A stretch of 64,000 nucleotides of DNA, taken from Roseovarius sp. EL26. Its GTDB lineage: Bacteria > Pseudomonadota > Alphaproteobacteria > Rhodobacterales > Rhodobacteraceae. Shown piece after piece: positions 37,032-46,178 of this stretch; position 1 is the first letter of the stretch, and each line of letters starts with the position of its first letter. The stretch spans positions 248,001 to 312,000 of the forward strand of contig NZ_OUMZ01000005.1 of NCBI RefSeq assembly GCF_900327775.1. Reading direction: 5' to 3'. The notes under the pieces were generated by a model that saw only the letters and a list, made by a program, of their open reading frames with translations, searched no databases and had not been told where the DNA came from. The translations under genes and the position numbers were made by a program.

Positions 37032-37036
37032 AGCGA

Positions 37037-37582
37037 ATGCTTTTAATTATTCTAGGCTTGCTCTTGTGGAGCGGCGCGCATTTGTTCAAACGATTTGCAC
37101 CTGATCGGCGTGAGGCCGCGGGCGATGGCGCGCGTGGGATTTTTACTGCAATCATCGTCATTGGGATTGTCCTGATGACGGTGGGCTATCGTATGGCAGA
37201 TGGGGCTGTTTTCTGGGGCCGGGGCCCGGCGCTGGTCGGGATCAACAACCTGTTGATGCTGCTGTCGATCTATATGTTTGCCGCCTCAGGCATGAAAACC
37301 GCAATTGCGCGTAAACTGCGCCATCCGATGTTGGCAGGAGTGCGGATCTGGGCGTTGGCACATCTTATTGTGAATGGGGACACACCGTCATTTGTTTTGT
37401 TTGGCGGCATGTTGATCTGGGGATTGGCCGAGGTGATTGTCATCAACCGGGCCGAGCCGGATTGGACACCACCGCCAGCGGGACCTGCGCGCAAGGAGAT
37501 CATGGCGCTGGTGGGAACGTTGCTGGTTTACGGGGCAATCGCCGGAGTGCACACTTTCCTTGGATATCCAACATTTGGGTGA
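37037..37582 (+). CDS. NnrU family membrane protein
   Basis: The 181-residue protein has about five membrane segments and the NnrU pattern: LLLWSGAHLFKR at the N-terminus, NNLLMLLSIYMFAAS, RHPMLAGVRIWALAHLIVNGD and FGGMLIWGLAEV. NnrU-type proteins were named from denitrifiers but are widespread and of unknown activity; they resemble isoprenoid/steroid-binding membrane proteins. It is 5 bases after the thioesterase gene and cotranscribed with it. Confidence 0.85.
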   Translation: MLLIILGLLLWSGAHLFKRFAPDRREAAGDGARGIFTAIIVIGIVLMTVGYRMADGAVFWGRGPALVGINNLLMLLSIYMFAASGMKTAIARKLRHPMLAGVRIWALAHLIVNGDTPSFVLFGGMLIWGLAEVIVINRAEPDWTPPPAGPARKEIMALVGTLLVYGAIAGVHTFLGYPTFG

Positions 37583-37588
37583 GCCATC

Positions 37589-37792
37589 ATGAAAATTTAT
37601 CGTTTTCTAAGTGCTGATGATACATCGACTTTTTGTCACAAGGTGACGGATGCCCTGAATAAGGGTTGGGAGCTTTATGGCTCTCCGACCTACGCATTTG
37701 ATCACGCGAATGGGGTGATGCGCTGCGGGCAATCCGTGGTGAAAGAGGCCGAAGGGGAGTACACCCCTGAGACGAAATTGGGAGAGCAGTAA
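37589..37792 (+). CDS. DUF1737 domain protein
   Basis: The 67-residue protein reads MKIYRFLSADDTSTFCHKV and contains KGWELYGSPTYAF, the pattern of DUF1737, a small domain of unknown function found in alphaproteobacteria. It lies six bases after the NnrU-like gene and two bases before mch, so it is part of this run of genes. Confidence 0.8.
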   Translation: MKIYRFLSADDTSTFCHKVTDALNKGWELYGSPTYAFDHANGVMRCGQSVVKEAEGEYTPETKLGEQ

Positions 37793-37793
37793 G

Positions 37794-38825
37794 ATGGCAA
37801 AGACAAATCCGGGCCGATTTTTTGAGGATTACACCGTTGGTGAAACAATTCATCATGCTGTGCCGCGCACGGTTTCCGGTGGCGAACGCGCGCTCTATCA
37901 TGCGCTCTATCCCGCGCGTCATGCGCTTTATTCCTCGGACGAATTTGCGCGCCAATCTGGCCTATCTGCGAGTCCTCTGGATGATATCGCGGCCTTTCAC
38001 GTAGTGTTTGGTAAAACTGTGCCTGATATTTCGCTCAATGCTCTGGCAAACTTGGGATATGCCGAGGGGCGCTGGCTTAAACCAGTGTGGCCTGGCGATA
38101 CGATCCGGTCCACCTCAGAGGTGATTGGGGTAAAGCAGAATTCAAACGGGAAATCGGGTGTGGTTTGGGTTCGCACGCGGGGCATGAACCAGCACGACGA
38201 GGTGGTGTTGGAATATGTGCGCTGGGCCATGGTGCGCAAACGTGATGTTGATGCCCCCGCGCCGGAAACGGTAATCCCTGAGCTGTCCAAAATCGTGGCT
38301 GCCGAAGATCTGGTAGTGCCTGAAGGGTTGGATTTCACCAACTATGATTTCACGCTTGCTGGTGAGCCGCACCGCTGGGGCGATTACGCGGTTGGCGAAG
38401 TCATCGACCACGTTGATGGTGTCACCGTCGAAGAGGCCGAACATATGATGGCTACGCGCTTGTGGCAAAACACTGCCAAGGTGCATTTTGATGCGACATT
38501 GCGCGAAGATGGTCAGCGTTTGATTTACGGTGGGCATGTGATTTCGATGGCGCGGACCTTGAGCTTTAACGGCTTGGCCAACGCGCAGATCGTGGCGGGC
38601 CTGAATGGCGGCACACATGCCAACCCATGTTATAGTGGCGATACCATCAAGGTCTGGTCCGAAGTTCTGGATAAGGCCGAAACATCTGCACCGGGTGTTG
38701 GTGCGCTGCGGCTGAGGTTGGTTGCGACCAAAGGTGGAGAGCCATTCACATTGAAGGGCGAAGATGGGAAATATTTGCCCCAAGTGATGTTGGATCTCGA
38801 CTATTGGGCGTTGATGCCGATGTAA
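37794..38825 (+). CDS. mch: Mesaconyl-CoA hydratase (beta-methylmalyl-CoA dehydratase)
   Basis: At 343 residues this is the size of Rhodobacter Mch, with tandem MaoC/hotdog-fold halves: GRFFEDYTVGETIHHAVPRTVS at the N-terminus in short blocks, DDIAAFHVVFGKTVPDISLNA, and in the second half HRWGDYAVGEVIDHVDGVTV, IYGGHVISMARTL and NGGTHANPCYSGD. It hydrates mesaconyl-CoA to beta-methylmalyl-CoA, the substrate of Mcl1. Its partner in the malyl-CoA steps, the thioesterase gene, starts 1.6 kb upstream on the same strand. Confidence 0.9.
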   Translation: MAKTNPGRFFEDYTVGETIHHAVPRTVSGGERALYHALYPARHALYSSDEFARQSGLSASPLDDIAAFHVVFGKTVPDISLNALANLGYAEGRWLKPVWPGDTIRSTSEVIGVKQNSNGKSGVVWVRTRGMNQHDEVVLEYVRWAMVRKRDVDAPAPETVIPELSKIVAAEDLVVPEGLDFTNYDFTLAGEPHRWGDYAVGEVIDHVDGVTVEEAEHMMATRLWQNTAKVHFDATLREDGQRLIYGGHVISMARTLSFNGLANAQIVAGLNGGTHANPCYSGDTIKVWSEVLDKAETSAPGVGALRLRLVATKGGEPFTLKGEDGKYLPQVMLDLDYWALMPM

Positions 38826-38928
38826 GCCAATTTGTTGCCTTAAATTCGCCTTTTACCTGCGGTCATTGGTGAGTTGAGGGGTGCAGAAGTCCTCCTATTT
38901 AGGGTTGTGTTTAGAGGGGTCAAGCGTG

Positions 38929-39210
38929 ATGAGTGAGATCGCGAAATCGCCGAAGTCATACGGCGTTGCGGTAGCGTTGTGCGGTATATTCGGCGTTATC
39001 GGAATTCATCATTTTTATCTGAAAGACTATGTACATGGCTTGGCTGATCTTGGCCTGCTTGTTTTGTGCGTAGTGTTTGCAATGAATAACAATGTGGGCT
39101 TGTTCTTTTTGGCATTGGGCTTGGATGCACTTCATACGATCATCGTTTTCTATCTGTTGATCGTTGAAAAATGGCGGGACGGTGATGGCCTTCCTGTGTT
39201 GATAAAATAA
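38929..39210 (+). CDS. TM2-domain-like membrane protein
   Basis: About 93 residues from ATG 38929 (GAGGGG upstream). It has a GIFGVIGIHHFYLKDYVHG segment, the F/Y-x-G-x-x-x-x-HxFYL pattern of the TM2 domain, and three hydrophobic segments. TM2 proteins have no agreed function. A second TM2 protein follows 19 bases downstream. Confidence 0.75.
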   Translation: MSEIAKSPKSYGVAVALCGIFGVIGIHHFYLKDYVHGLADLGLLVLCVVFAMNNNVGLFFLALGLDALHTIIVFYLLIVEKWRDGDGLPVLIK

Positions 39211-39229
39211 TGATGTGAAAGGATATGAG

Positions 39230-39460
39230 ATGACATCAATTGAAGCCGGTCCGGTCAGTGAAAAGAAATTCGTGCCCGCAGTACTACTATGCTTTTTCTT
39301 GGGGAGTTTTGGTGTGCACCGATTTTACCTCGGGAAGATTGGCACTGGTTTGTTGATGCTGATCACACTTGGTGGGTTAGGCATTTGGACACTTATTGAT
39401 TTTGTTCGTCTTGTCATTGGCTCAATGGGCGATAAGAATCATCTTCCTTTGCAGCGCTAA
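39230..39460 (+). CDS. TM2-domain membrane protein
   Basis: The 76-residue protein has the clear TM2 domain pattern LGSFGVHRFYLGKIGTGLLMLITLGGLGIWTLID with two membrane segments. ATG 39230 is preceded by AAAGGA. It forms a pair with the upstream TM2-like gene and is followed by a terminator, separating both from the sdh operon. Confidence 0.85.
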   Translation: MTSIEAGPVSEKKFVPAVLLCFFLGSFGVHRFYLGKIGTGLLMLITLGGLGIWTLIDFVRLVIGSMGDKNHLPLQR

Positions 39461-39479
39461 GCGACCCCAAATTACCTTC

Positions 39480-39512
39480 AAAGCCATGTCCCGAGAGTGG
39501 GCATGGCTTTTT
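39480..39512 (+). terminator. Terminator after the TM2 gene pair
   Basis: The stem AGCCATG-CCC pairs with GGG-CATGGCT and is followed by TTTT. It lies about 20 bases after the second TM2 stop and insulates the sdh promoter region. Confidence 0.85.
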
Positions 39513-39555
39513 ATGTAACTGGTACTGTGCAGATATTGCCCATCCCTTTATATTT

Positions 39556-39585
39556 TGTGATCACGTGAAATTTCGTGTGATCACA
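39556..39585. promoter_or_regulatory. Tandem TGTGATCACA-type operator upstream of sdhC
   Basis: TGTGATCACG (39556-39565) and TGTGATCACA (39576-39585) stand 20 bp apart start to start, and the flanks extend the symmetry so that 39553-39588 (TTTTGTGATCAC ... GTGATCACAAAA) is one large near-perfect dyad. It lies 140-169 bases upstream of the sdhC start and matches the pair upstream of sucC in motif and spacing. Confidence 0.72.
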
Positions 39586-39724
39586 AAATGTAGAAAATAC
39601 GGCCATTTGCACCTCAAAAGCGTTAAATTGGGTTTGAAAGGGTGACACTTGCGTTAAAAGATTCCACAAAAGGGCAGCTCTGCATGGGATGTTTGCCCGT
39701 GTGCCAACCAGAGGGAACGTTTTA

Positions 39725-40108
39725 ATGGCTGATGTGAACCGGGGCAATCGCCCGCTTTCACCGCATTTAATGATTTATCGTCCACAATTGACCTCTATGT
39801 CTTCGATCATGGTTAGGATGTCCGGTCTGGCGCTATTGGCGCTGGCGCCATTGGTGGTCGGCTGGTTGTTGGCGGCGGCAACATCCGAGGATTGCTTTGC
39901 TGCGATTGACGGATTTCTACGCAGCTGGTTTGGCAAGCTGATCATGTTCGGTGGCATCTGGGCGCTATGGTATCACACGCTGGGACGCCTGCGTCACGTG
40001 ATCTGGGACTTTGGTTATTGTCTGGATGTTGAGACTTCGGAGAAAATGGGTCTTGGCATGTTTATCGGCGCCACGGTCCTGACTGTTCTGACTGTGTTAG
40101 TGGTTTAA
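39725..40108 (+). CDS. sdhC: Succinate dehydrogenase cytochrome b556 subunit
   Basis: From ATG 39725 the protein is 127 residues with NRPLSPHLMIYRPQLTSMSSI at the N-terminus (the SdhC start pattern, quinone-site Ser included), three membrane segments, and the haem-ligand region WALWYHTLGRLRHVIWDFG. It anchors SdhAB in the membrane and helps bind ubiquinone and haem b. It is the first gene of the sdh operon, under the tandem palindromes. Confidence 0.95.
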   Translation: MADVNRGNRPLSPHLMIYRPQLTSMSSIMVRMSGLALLALAPLVVGWLLAAATSEDCFAAIDGFLRSWFGKLIMFGGIWALWYHTLGRLRHVIWDFGYCLDVETSEKMGLGMFIGATVLTVLTVLVV

Positions 40109-40119
40109 GGAGAAAGCTC

Positions 40120-40491
40120 ATGCAATATCTGACGGATCGCAAACGCGCACAGGGGTTGGGGGCGGGAAGCTCGGGCACCCAAGGGCATTGGCAGATGATG
40201 GTGCGATCGATGATCATGGTGGTGTTGGTCCCATTGTTCATCTGTGCATTGGGTCACGGAATTGGCGGCTCTTTCGCCGAGGTACAAGAGTATTTCAGCC
40301 GACCCTTCCCAGCGATTGTGCTGTCGCTTGGTTTGATCGTGGGTCTCATTCACCTGATGTATGAAGCGCAGGAAGCGATCGAGGACTACGTCCACGGCGT
40401 TGCCGAGAAGCTGGCGCTCGTTGCTTTGCGCGCCTTTTGTTACACGCTGATTGCGGCGGGGCTTTTTGCCATCGCCAAAATGGCCCTTTAA
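40120..40491 (+). CDS. sdhD: Succinate dehydrogenase hydrophobic membrane anchor subunit
   Basis: The 123-residue subunit has three membrane segments and the [16 protein letters not shown] segment typical of SdhD of this group. It follows sdhC by 11 bases with AAGGAG upstream. It forms the membrane anchor of complex II with SdhC. Confidence 0.94.
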   Translation: MQYLTDRKRAQGLGAGSSGTQGHWQMMVRSMIMVVLVPLFICALGHGIGGSFAEVQEYFSRPFPAIVLSLGLIVGLIHLMYEAQEAIEDYVHGVAEKLALVALRAFCYTLIAAGLFAIAKMAL

Positions 40492-40513
40492 TTTACGACC
40501 GGAGACTTCACAA

Positions 40514-42319
40514 ATGGCTGCTTACGAATACGAGACGCATGATTATGACGTCGTGGTCGTCGGTGCGGGGGGTGCAGGATTGCGCGCCACGCTTGGGATG
40601 GCGGAGCAGGGGTTGCGTACAGCCTGTGTGACCAAGGTGTTCCCGACCCGCTCGCACACGGTTGCGGCGCAAGGCGGCATTGCTGCAAGTTTGGGCAATA
40701 TGGGTCCCGACAGCTGGCAATGGCATATGTATGACACGGTCAAAGGCTCTGACTGGTTGGGTGATACCGACGCGATGGAATATCTGACGCGCGAAGCCCC
40801 CAAGGCGGTTTATGAGCTGGAACATTACGGCGTTCCGTTCTCGCGTACCGAAGAAGGCAAAATTTACCAGCGCCCATTCGGGGGACACACCACCGAGTTT
40901 GGTGAAGGCCCAGCGGTACAGCGGACCTGTGCGGCCGCTGACCGGACGGGTCACGCGATTTTGCACACGCTGTATGGTCAGTCGCTGAAGAACAATGCCG
41001 AGTTTTACATCGAATACTTTGCCATTGATCTGATCATGTCAGACGATGGTGTTTGCACCGGTGTTGTCTGCTGGAAGCTGGACGATGGCACGATGCATGT
41101 CTTCAACGCCAAGACGGTCGTGCTGGCCACTGGCGGCTATGGCCGGGCGTATTTCAGCGCGACATCGGCACATACTTGCACCGGCGATGGCGGTGGCATG
41201 GTGGCCCGCGCTGGCCTGCCGCTGCAGGATATGGAGTTCGTGCAGTTTCACCCAACGGGCATTTATGGCTCTGGTTGTTTGATCACTGAGGGTGCACGCG
41301 GCGAAGGTGGGTATCTGACCAACTCTGAGGGTGAACGGTTCATGGAGCGTTATGCGCCCCAGTACAAAGACCTTGCCCCGCGTGACTATGTCAGTCGGTC
41401 GATGACTATGGAAATCCGCGAAGGGCGCGGCGTGGGGGCAGAGGGTGATCACATCCACCTCAACCTGTCTCATCTGCCACCAGAAGCCCTGAACCTGCGC
41501 TTGCCCGGTATTTCGGAAAGCGCGCGCATTTTTGCGGGCGTTGACGTGACCAAAGAACCAATTCCGGTTCTGCCGACTGTGCACTACAACATGGGCGGTA
41601 TTCCGACCAACTATTGGGGTGAGGTTCTGAACCCCACCAAAAAAGACCCCAAAGCTGTCGTGCCGGGCCTGATGGCTGTGGGCGAGGCGGGTTGTGCCTC
41701 GGTTCATGGTGCAAACCGATTGGGGTCTAATTCGCTGATTGACCTTGTGGTCTTTGGTCGTGCGGCAGCCATTCGTGCGGGTAAAGTTGTAGATGCTGAT
41801 AGTGCGGTGCCAGCAACGAATACAGTCCAAGTTGACAAGGCGTTTGATCGTTTTGATGGCCTGCGCAATGCCAAAGGTAATGTGACAACGGCAGATCTAC
41901 GTCTGGAAATGCAACGCACCATGCAAGCGGATGCGGCAGTATTCCGGACCTCGAAAACTCTGGCTGAGGGTGTTGAGAAGATGGATGCCATCGCCGGTAA
42001 ACTGGATGATTTGCAGGTTACTGACCGCTCCTTGGTTTGGAACAGTGACCTGATGGAAACACTGGAGCTGACCAACCTGATGCCCAACGCGCTGGCAACG
42101 ATTGCTGGGGCCGAAGCACGCAAAGAGAGCCGTGGTGCCCACGCCCATGAAGATTTCAGCACGCGGGATGATGAAAACTGGCGCGTCCATACCATCGCGC
42201 GGGTCGAGGGGAATAAAACCACTCTCAGCTACCGCCCGATTGTTGTGGATCCACTGACCACCGAGGAAGAAGGTGGCATCAGCTTGAAGAAGATCGCCCC
42301 AAAAGAGCGGACATTCTGA
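40514..42319 (+). CDS. sdhA: Succinate dehydrogenase flavoprotein subunit
   Basis: A 601-residue flavoprotein with FAD site [19 protein letters not shown], covalent FAD His48 in [40 protein letters not shown] in short conserved blocks, [21 protein letters not shown] (active site), and [21 protein letters not shown] 40514 follows a GGAGA site. It oxidises succinate to fumarate at the cytoplasmic face. The stop overlaps the start of a small lipoprotein gene by one base. Confidence 0.97.
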   Translation: MAAYEYETHDYDVVVVGAGGAGLRATLGMAEQGLRTACVTKVFPTRSHTVAAQGGIAASLGNMGPDSWQWHMYDTVKGSDWLGDTDAMEYLTREAPKAVYELEHYGVPFSRTEEGKIYQRPFGGHTTEFGEGPAVQRTCAAADRTGHAILHTLYGQSLKNNAEFYIEYFAIDLIMSDDGVCTGVVCWKLDDGTMHVFNAKTVVLATGGYGRAYFSATSAHTCTGDGGGMVARAGLPLQDMEFVQFHPTGIYGSGCLITEGARGEGGYLTNSEGERFMERYAPQYKDLAPRDYVSRSMTMEIREGRGVGAEGDHIHLNLSHLPPEALNLRLPGISESARIFAGVDVTKEPIPVLPTVHYNMGGIPTNYWGEVLNPTKKDPKAVVPGLMAVGEAGCASVHGANRLGSNSLIDLVVFGRAAAIRAGKVVDADSAVPATNTVQVDKAFDRFDGLRNAKGNVTTADLRLEMQRTMQADAAVFRTSKTLAEGVEKMDAIAGKLDDLQVTDRSLVWNSDLMETLELTNLMPNALATIAGAEARKESRGAHAHEDFSTRDDENWRVHTIARVEGNKTTLSYRPIVVDPLTTEEEGGISLKKIAPKERTF

Positions 42320-42639
42320 TGTTGAGGTTGGTTTCAATTGCTGCGTTTGGCCTTTTGACGGCCTGTGCTGCCGCAAACGACGCTGTGGATAACGTCGCAC
42401 AGGATCAGGCAAAAACGGTTGTGAATGGTGTGGTCTCAGACAAGTTTCCTGGCGTAAACGCTGCTCCGGTGACGGATTGCGTCATTGAGGCGGCCTCGGC
42501 CAGTGAAATCATTTCAATCGCTGGTGCGTCCGTCACCGGTGTAACCCAATCAACGGTAGAGACAGTGCTGGAAATCGCCAGTCGCCCAGACGCCGTAAAC
42601 TGTATTGCCGAAAACAGCATTTCGCTGTTTGGCGGCTGA
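42319..42639 (+). CDS. Small lipoprotein of unknown function inside the sdh operon
   Basis: The 106-residue product has a signal peptide and lipobox LTAC (Cys 16) followed by AAANDAVDNVAQDQAK, a helical segment. Two further Cys (VTDCVIEAA and AVNCIAENS) may form a disulfide. No domain is recognised. It starts within the sdhA stop codon and lies 15 bases before sdhB, so it is cotranscribed with complex II genes. It parallels the lipoprotein between sucC and sucD, though the two do not look alike in sequence beyond the general layout. Confidence 0.75.
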   Translation: MLRLVSIAAFGLLTACAAANDAVDNVAQDQAKTVVNGVVSDKFPGVNAAPVTDCVIEAASASEIISIAGASVTGVTQSTVETVLEIASRPDAVNCIAENSISLFGG

Positions 42640-42654
42640 CCGGAGGAGACGGCA

Positions 42655-43437
42655 ATGGTTCAACTCACACTCCCTAAAAATTCCCGTATGGTCGCGGGCA
42701 AGACGTGGCCCAAACCCGAAGGCGTCTCAAACGCGCGCAAATTTCAGATCTATCGCTGGAATCCGGACGATGGTCAGAACCCGCGGGTCGATACCTATTT
42801 TGTCGATATGGACAATTGCGGGCCGATGATTCTGGACGCGCTGATCAAGATCAAGAACGAGATTGATCCGACGCTGACTTTCCGCCGGTCGTGCCGCGAG
42901 GGGATCTGTGGATCTTGCGCGATGAACATCGATGGGATCAACACACTGGCCTGTATTTACGGTATGGACGAGGTGCGTGGCGATACGGTCAAGATTTATC
43001 CGCTACCGCACATGCCTGTGGTCAAGGATCTGATCCCGGATCTGACGCATTTCTATGCGCAGCATGCCAGCATCATGCCGTGGTTGGAAACCAAGACCAA
43101 TCGCCCGGCCAAGGAATGGAAGCAATCCATTGAGGACCGCGAGAAGCTGGATGGCCTGTATGAATGTGTGATGTGCGCAAGTTGCTCAACATCCTGCCCT
43201 AGCTACTGGTGGAATGGCGACAAATATCTTGGGCCTGCCGCGCTGTTGCATGCGTATCGCTGGATCATCGACAGTCGCGATGAGGCGACAGGAGAGCGCT
43301 TGGATTATCTGGAAGACCCGTTCAAGCTTTACCGTTGTCACACCATCATGAACTGCTCCAAGACTTGCCCGAAGGGTTTGAACCCCGCCAAGTCGATTGC
43401 GCAGATCAAAAAGATGATGGTCGATCGGGCGGTCTGA
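42655..43437 (+). CDS. sdhB: Succinate dehydrogenase iron-sulfur subunit
   Basis: A 260-residue subunit with the plant-type [2Fe-2S] ligands in [15 protein letters not shown] (C80, C85, C88) and TLAC (C100), and the [4Fe-4S]/[3Fe-4S] motifs [16 protein letters not shown] and [15 protein letters not shown]. It transfers electrons from SdhA to ubiquinone. GGAGGAG precedes the ATG. Confidence 0.97.
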   Translation: MVQLTLPKNSRMVAGKTWPKPEGVSNARKFQIYRWNPDDGQNPRVDTYFVDMDNCGPMILDALIKIKNEIDPTLTFRRSCREGICGSCAMNIDGINTLACIYGMDEVRGDTVKIYPLPHMPVVKDLIPDLTHFYAQHASIMPWLETKTNRPAKEWKQSIEDREKLDGLYECVMCASCSTSCPSYWWNGDKYLGPAALLHAYRWIIDSRDEATGERLDYLEDPFKLYRCHTIMNCSKTCPKGLNPAKSIAQIKKMMVDRAV

Positions 43438-43529
43438 GGCAGGTTTTGAATTTGATCAAAATTCTGACGTAGGGTTTCGGTTTCTGCCCTGTTCGTTCAC
43501 ACCTACCTTCCGTGCAAGGAGGATCGGGC

Positions 43530-45167
43530 ATGGATGAAGTCATTATTGTTGGTGGTGGATTGGCTGGATTGGCGGCCGCGCATGAGGCAACCAAGCGCGG
43601 ACGCCGCGTTGTATTGATTGATCAGGAAGGGCCGCAGTCCCTAGGTGGGCAGGCGTTCTGGTCATTGGGCGGCTTGTTCATGATCGACACACCTGAGCAG
43701 CGCCGGATGGGTATCCGTGACAGTCGCGAGCTGGCCGAGGTCGATTGGATGGGCAGTGCCCAGTTTGACCGCCCCGAAGATGAAAACCCCCGCAAATGCG
43801 CGCAGGCTTATCTGGATTTTGCCGCTGGCCCGATGCGCAGCTATCTGTATGATATCGGTCTGCGCTGGTTCCCGATTGTGGGCTGGGCTGAACGTGGCGG
43901 CAGCTATGCCAATGGGCATGGCAATTCAGTGCCCCGGTTCCATGTCACCTGGGGTACGGGCACAGGTGTGGTTGCGCCGTTTGTGAAACTGGCAAAAGAA
44001 GCTGAAGCCGCAGGATTGTTGCGGTTCGCACATCGCCACAAGGTGACCAGCCTTGAGGTCACGAATGGACGGGCAAGCGGTGTGAAAGGCGATATTCTGG
44101 CTGATGACGATGCTGTGCGCGGGGCCTCCACCAATCGTGAGGTTGTGGGACAGTTTGAGTTTTCTGGTGAAAGCGTAATCGTCACCTCAGGCGGCATTGG
44201 TGGCGACCACGACAAAGTGCGCGCGCTCTGGCCGACCGATCGATTGGGGCCTGCGCCGAAGAAGATGGTCGCGGGTGTTCCGGATTATGTCGACGGTCAG
44301 ATGCAGCAGGCGGCCAAAGAGGCCGGGGCCGGTGCGATTAACGAAGACCGCATGTGGCATTACACCGAAGGTCTGGAAAACTGGGACCCGATCTGGCCCA
44401 AACACGGCATTCGCATTCTGCCGGGTCCGTCGTCGATGTGGTTTGATGCCAATGGCGACCGGATGGAGGCCCCATGTTTACCGGGGTTTGATACGCTTGG
44501 GACGCTCAAGCGTATTCTGTCTACTGGGCATGAGCACAGCTGGTTTGTTCTGACGCAGAAGATCATTGAAAAAGAGTTCGCCTTGTCTGGTAGCGAGCAA
44601 AACCCGGACCTGACCAACGCCACTTGGGCCGGCGTTTTGAAGGAACGGCTGGGCAAGGGCGCGACCCGTGCGGTTGAGGCCTTCAAAGAACATGGCGCGG
44701 ACTTTGTTGTGGCTGATGACTTTGATACGCTGGTCGAGGGGATGAACAAGATCACCCCGGATGTGCCGGTGGACGGTGCCAAATTGCGGGTGCAGATCGA
44801 GGCGCGGGATTCCCAGCTGGAGAATGAGTTTGCCAAGGACGCGCAGATCATCGCGATCCGGCAGGCACGGGCTTACCGCGGCGATAAGCTGATCCGAACG
44901 GCTAAGCCGCATGCCATACTAGATCGGAAAAACGGGCCTCTGATTGCCGTGCGCCTGAATATTTTGACACGTAAATCATTGGGTGGGTTGCACACCAATG
45001 TTCAGGGTCAGGTGCTGCGCCCGGATGGCACGGTGTTTGAGGGATTGTATGCTGCGGGAGAGGTCGCAGGCTTTGGCGGTGGTGGTTATCACGGCTACAA
45101 CGCGCTTGAAGGGTCCTTCCTAGGGGGCTGCATCTTCTCTGGCCGCGCTGCTGGGCAAGAGGCTTAA
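43530..45167 (+). CDS. FAD-binding dehydrogenase (fumarate reductase/3-ketosteroid dehydrogenase superfamily)
   Basis: The 545-residue flavoprotein begins MDEVIIVGGGLAGLAAAHEATKRG, has SLGGQAFWSLGGLF, GGLHTNVQGQVLRPDG and a C-terminal FAD segment GLYAAGEVAGFGGGGYHGYNALEGSFLGG. It belongs to the FAD_binding_2 group, sharing the fold of SdhA but not its substrate residues in full, so the substrate is unknown. AAGGAGG precedes ATG 43530. Its stop overlaps the end of the convergent EamA-family gene by four bases. Confidence 0.87.
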   Translation: MDEVIIVGGGLAGLAAAHEATKRGRRVVLIDQEGPQSLGGQAFWSLGGLFMIDTPEQRRMGIRDSRELAEVDWMGSAQFDRPEDENPRKCAQAYLDFAAGPMRSYLYDIGLRWFPIVGWAERGGSYANGHGNSVPRFHVTWGTGTGVVAPFVKLAKEAEAAGLLRFAHRHKVTSLEVTNGRASGVKGDILADDDAVRGASTNREVVGQFEFSGESVIVTSGGIGGDHDKVRALWPTDRLGPAPKKMVAGVPDYVDGQMQQAAKEAGAGAINEDRMWHYTEGLENWDPIWPKHGIRILPGPSSMWFDANGDRMEAPCLPGFDTLGTLKRILSTGHEHSWFVLTQKIIEKEFALSGSEQNPDLTNATWAGVLKERLGKGATRAVEAFKEHGADFVVADDFDTLVEGMNKITPDVPVDGAKLRVQIEARDSQLENEFAKDAQIIAIRQARAYRGDKLIRTAKPHAILDRKNGPLIAVRLNILTRKSLGGLHTNVQGQVLRPDGTVFEGLYAAGEVAGFGGGGYHGYNALEGSFLGGCIFSGRAAGQEA

Positions 45168-46030
45168 CTGTTTTTGTCGAACATGATGACGGCGACGCCA
45201 GCAATGACAATGGCACCGCCGATCATGACATGCAGGCTGAGGCTTTCGCCAAGGAAGATCACCGCGCCAGCGACGGAAAACAGTGGCAGCAGTAACAGAA
45301 ATGGTGCGACCTGTCCTACCGGGTTGCGCCGCACCAGCGTATACCAGATGCCATAGCCCAGCGCGGTCATGATCAGCCCCATGTAAAACGCAGCGCCCCA
45401 GACCACCCAAGTGGCGCTGGTGACGGCGGCGATGTGATCCGTTTCAAAGATCAACGACATGATCAGCAATTGCGGGGCTGCCATGACCGCAATCCATGCG
45501 GTGACTGTGAGCCCGTCGATGTCACGCAGGGCACGGATCATCACCTGCCCCACGGCCCAGACTGCCGCCCCTCCGACTACCATCAGGACTGAGCCCCATG
45601 CCGCAGCGATTTTTGGTGCGCCGCTGATCTGCCAGACCCCGAAAAAGGCTAACCCGATGCCGAGCCATTTGAGCCAGCTGGTTTTTTCCTTGAGAGCAAT
45701 GACGCCGAAGAGGGTTAAAAAGGGTACCTCAAGCTGTACGATTAACGCGGCTGCCGAGGCATCAAGGTTTTTCAGACCGGTGTAGGTCAGGCTGTATTGC
45801 ACTGCAGCGGAGATGAAGGCAATCAATGCCAGCATTTTCAGATGCGCGATTGGCGGGCGCACAAACCAGACCAGTGCCAGGGCTGTGATTGAAAACCGCA
45901 TTGCCATTAGTAGGATCGGGGGGAAATGTGTGATTGCAGCCTTGGCAAAAACCATGCCCATGCCCCAGGTTAGAGCCACGCAAACACCAAGGAGCGCATC
46001 GCGCAGGCTAAGTTTAGGGACAGTTGTCAT
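45164..46030 (-). CDS. EamA/DMT family transporter
   Basis: The 288-residue protein has about ten membrane segments in two EamA repeats: LGVCVALTWGMGMVFAKAAI near residue 12 and LMVVGGAAVWAVGQVMIR near 150. The family exports metabolites or amino acids across the inner membrane. It is a single gene, convergent with the FAD dehydrogenase. Substrate cannot be inferred. Confidence 0.88.
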   Translation of the reverse strand: MTTVPKLSLRDALLGVCVALTWGMGMVFAKAAITHFPPILLMAMRFSITALALVWFVRPPIAHLKMLALIAFISAAVQYSLTYTGLKNLDASAAALIVQLEVPFLTLFGVIALKEKTSWLKWLGIGLAFFGVWQISGAPKIAAAWGSVLMVVGGAAVWAVGQVMIRALRDIDGLTVTAWIAVMAAPQLLIMSLIFETDHIAAVTSATWVVWGAAFYMGLIMTALGYGIWYTLVRRNPVGQVAPFLLLLPLFSVAGAVIFLGESLSLHVMIGGAIVIAGVAVIMFDKNS

Positions 46031-46178
46031 GCTCCCAAAGGGCCACGGTCTTGTGGGCTAATCTGTTCTGTTCCCGACAAAATTGGCGATTTGCGCAAAA
46101 ACTGCTGAACTTCGACGTAAGCCCTGCAATCGGGTTGGGCATGAAGGGGTATCAAAAGCAGTAAGAAGGTAATTCCCG

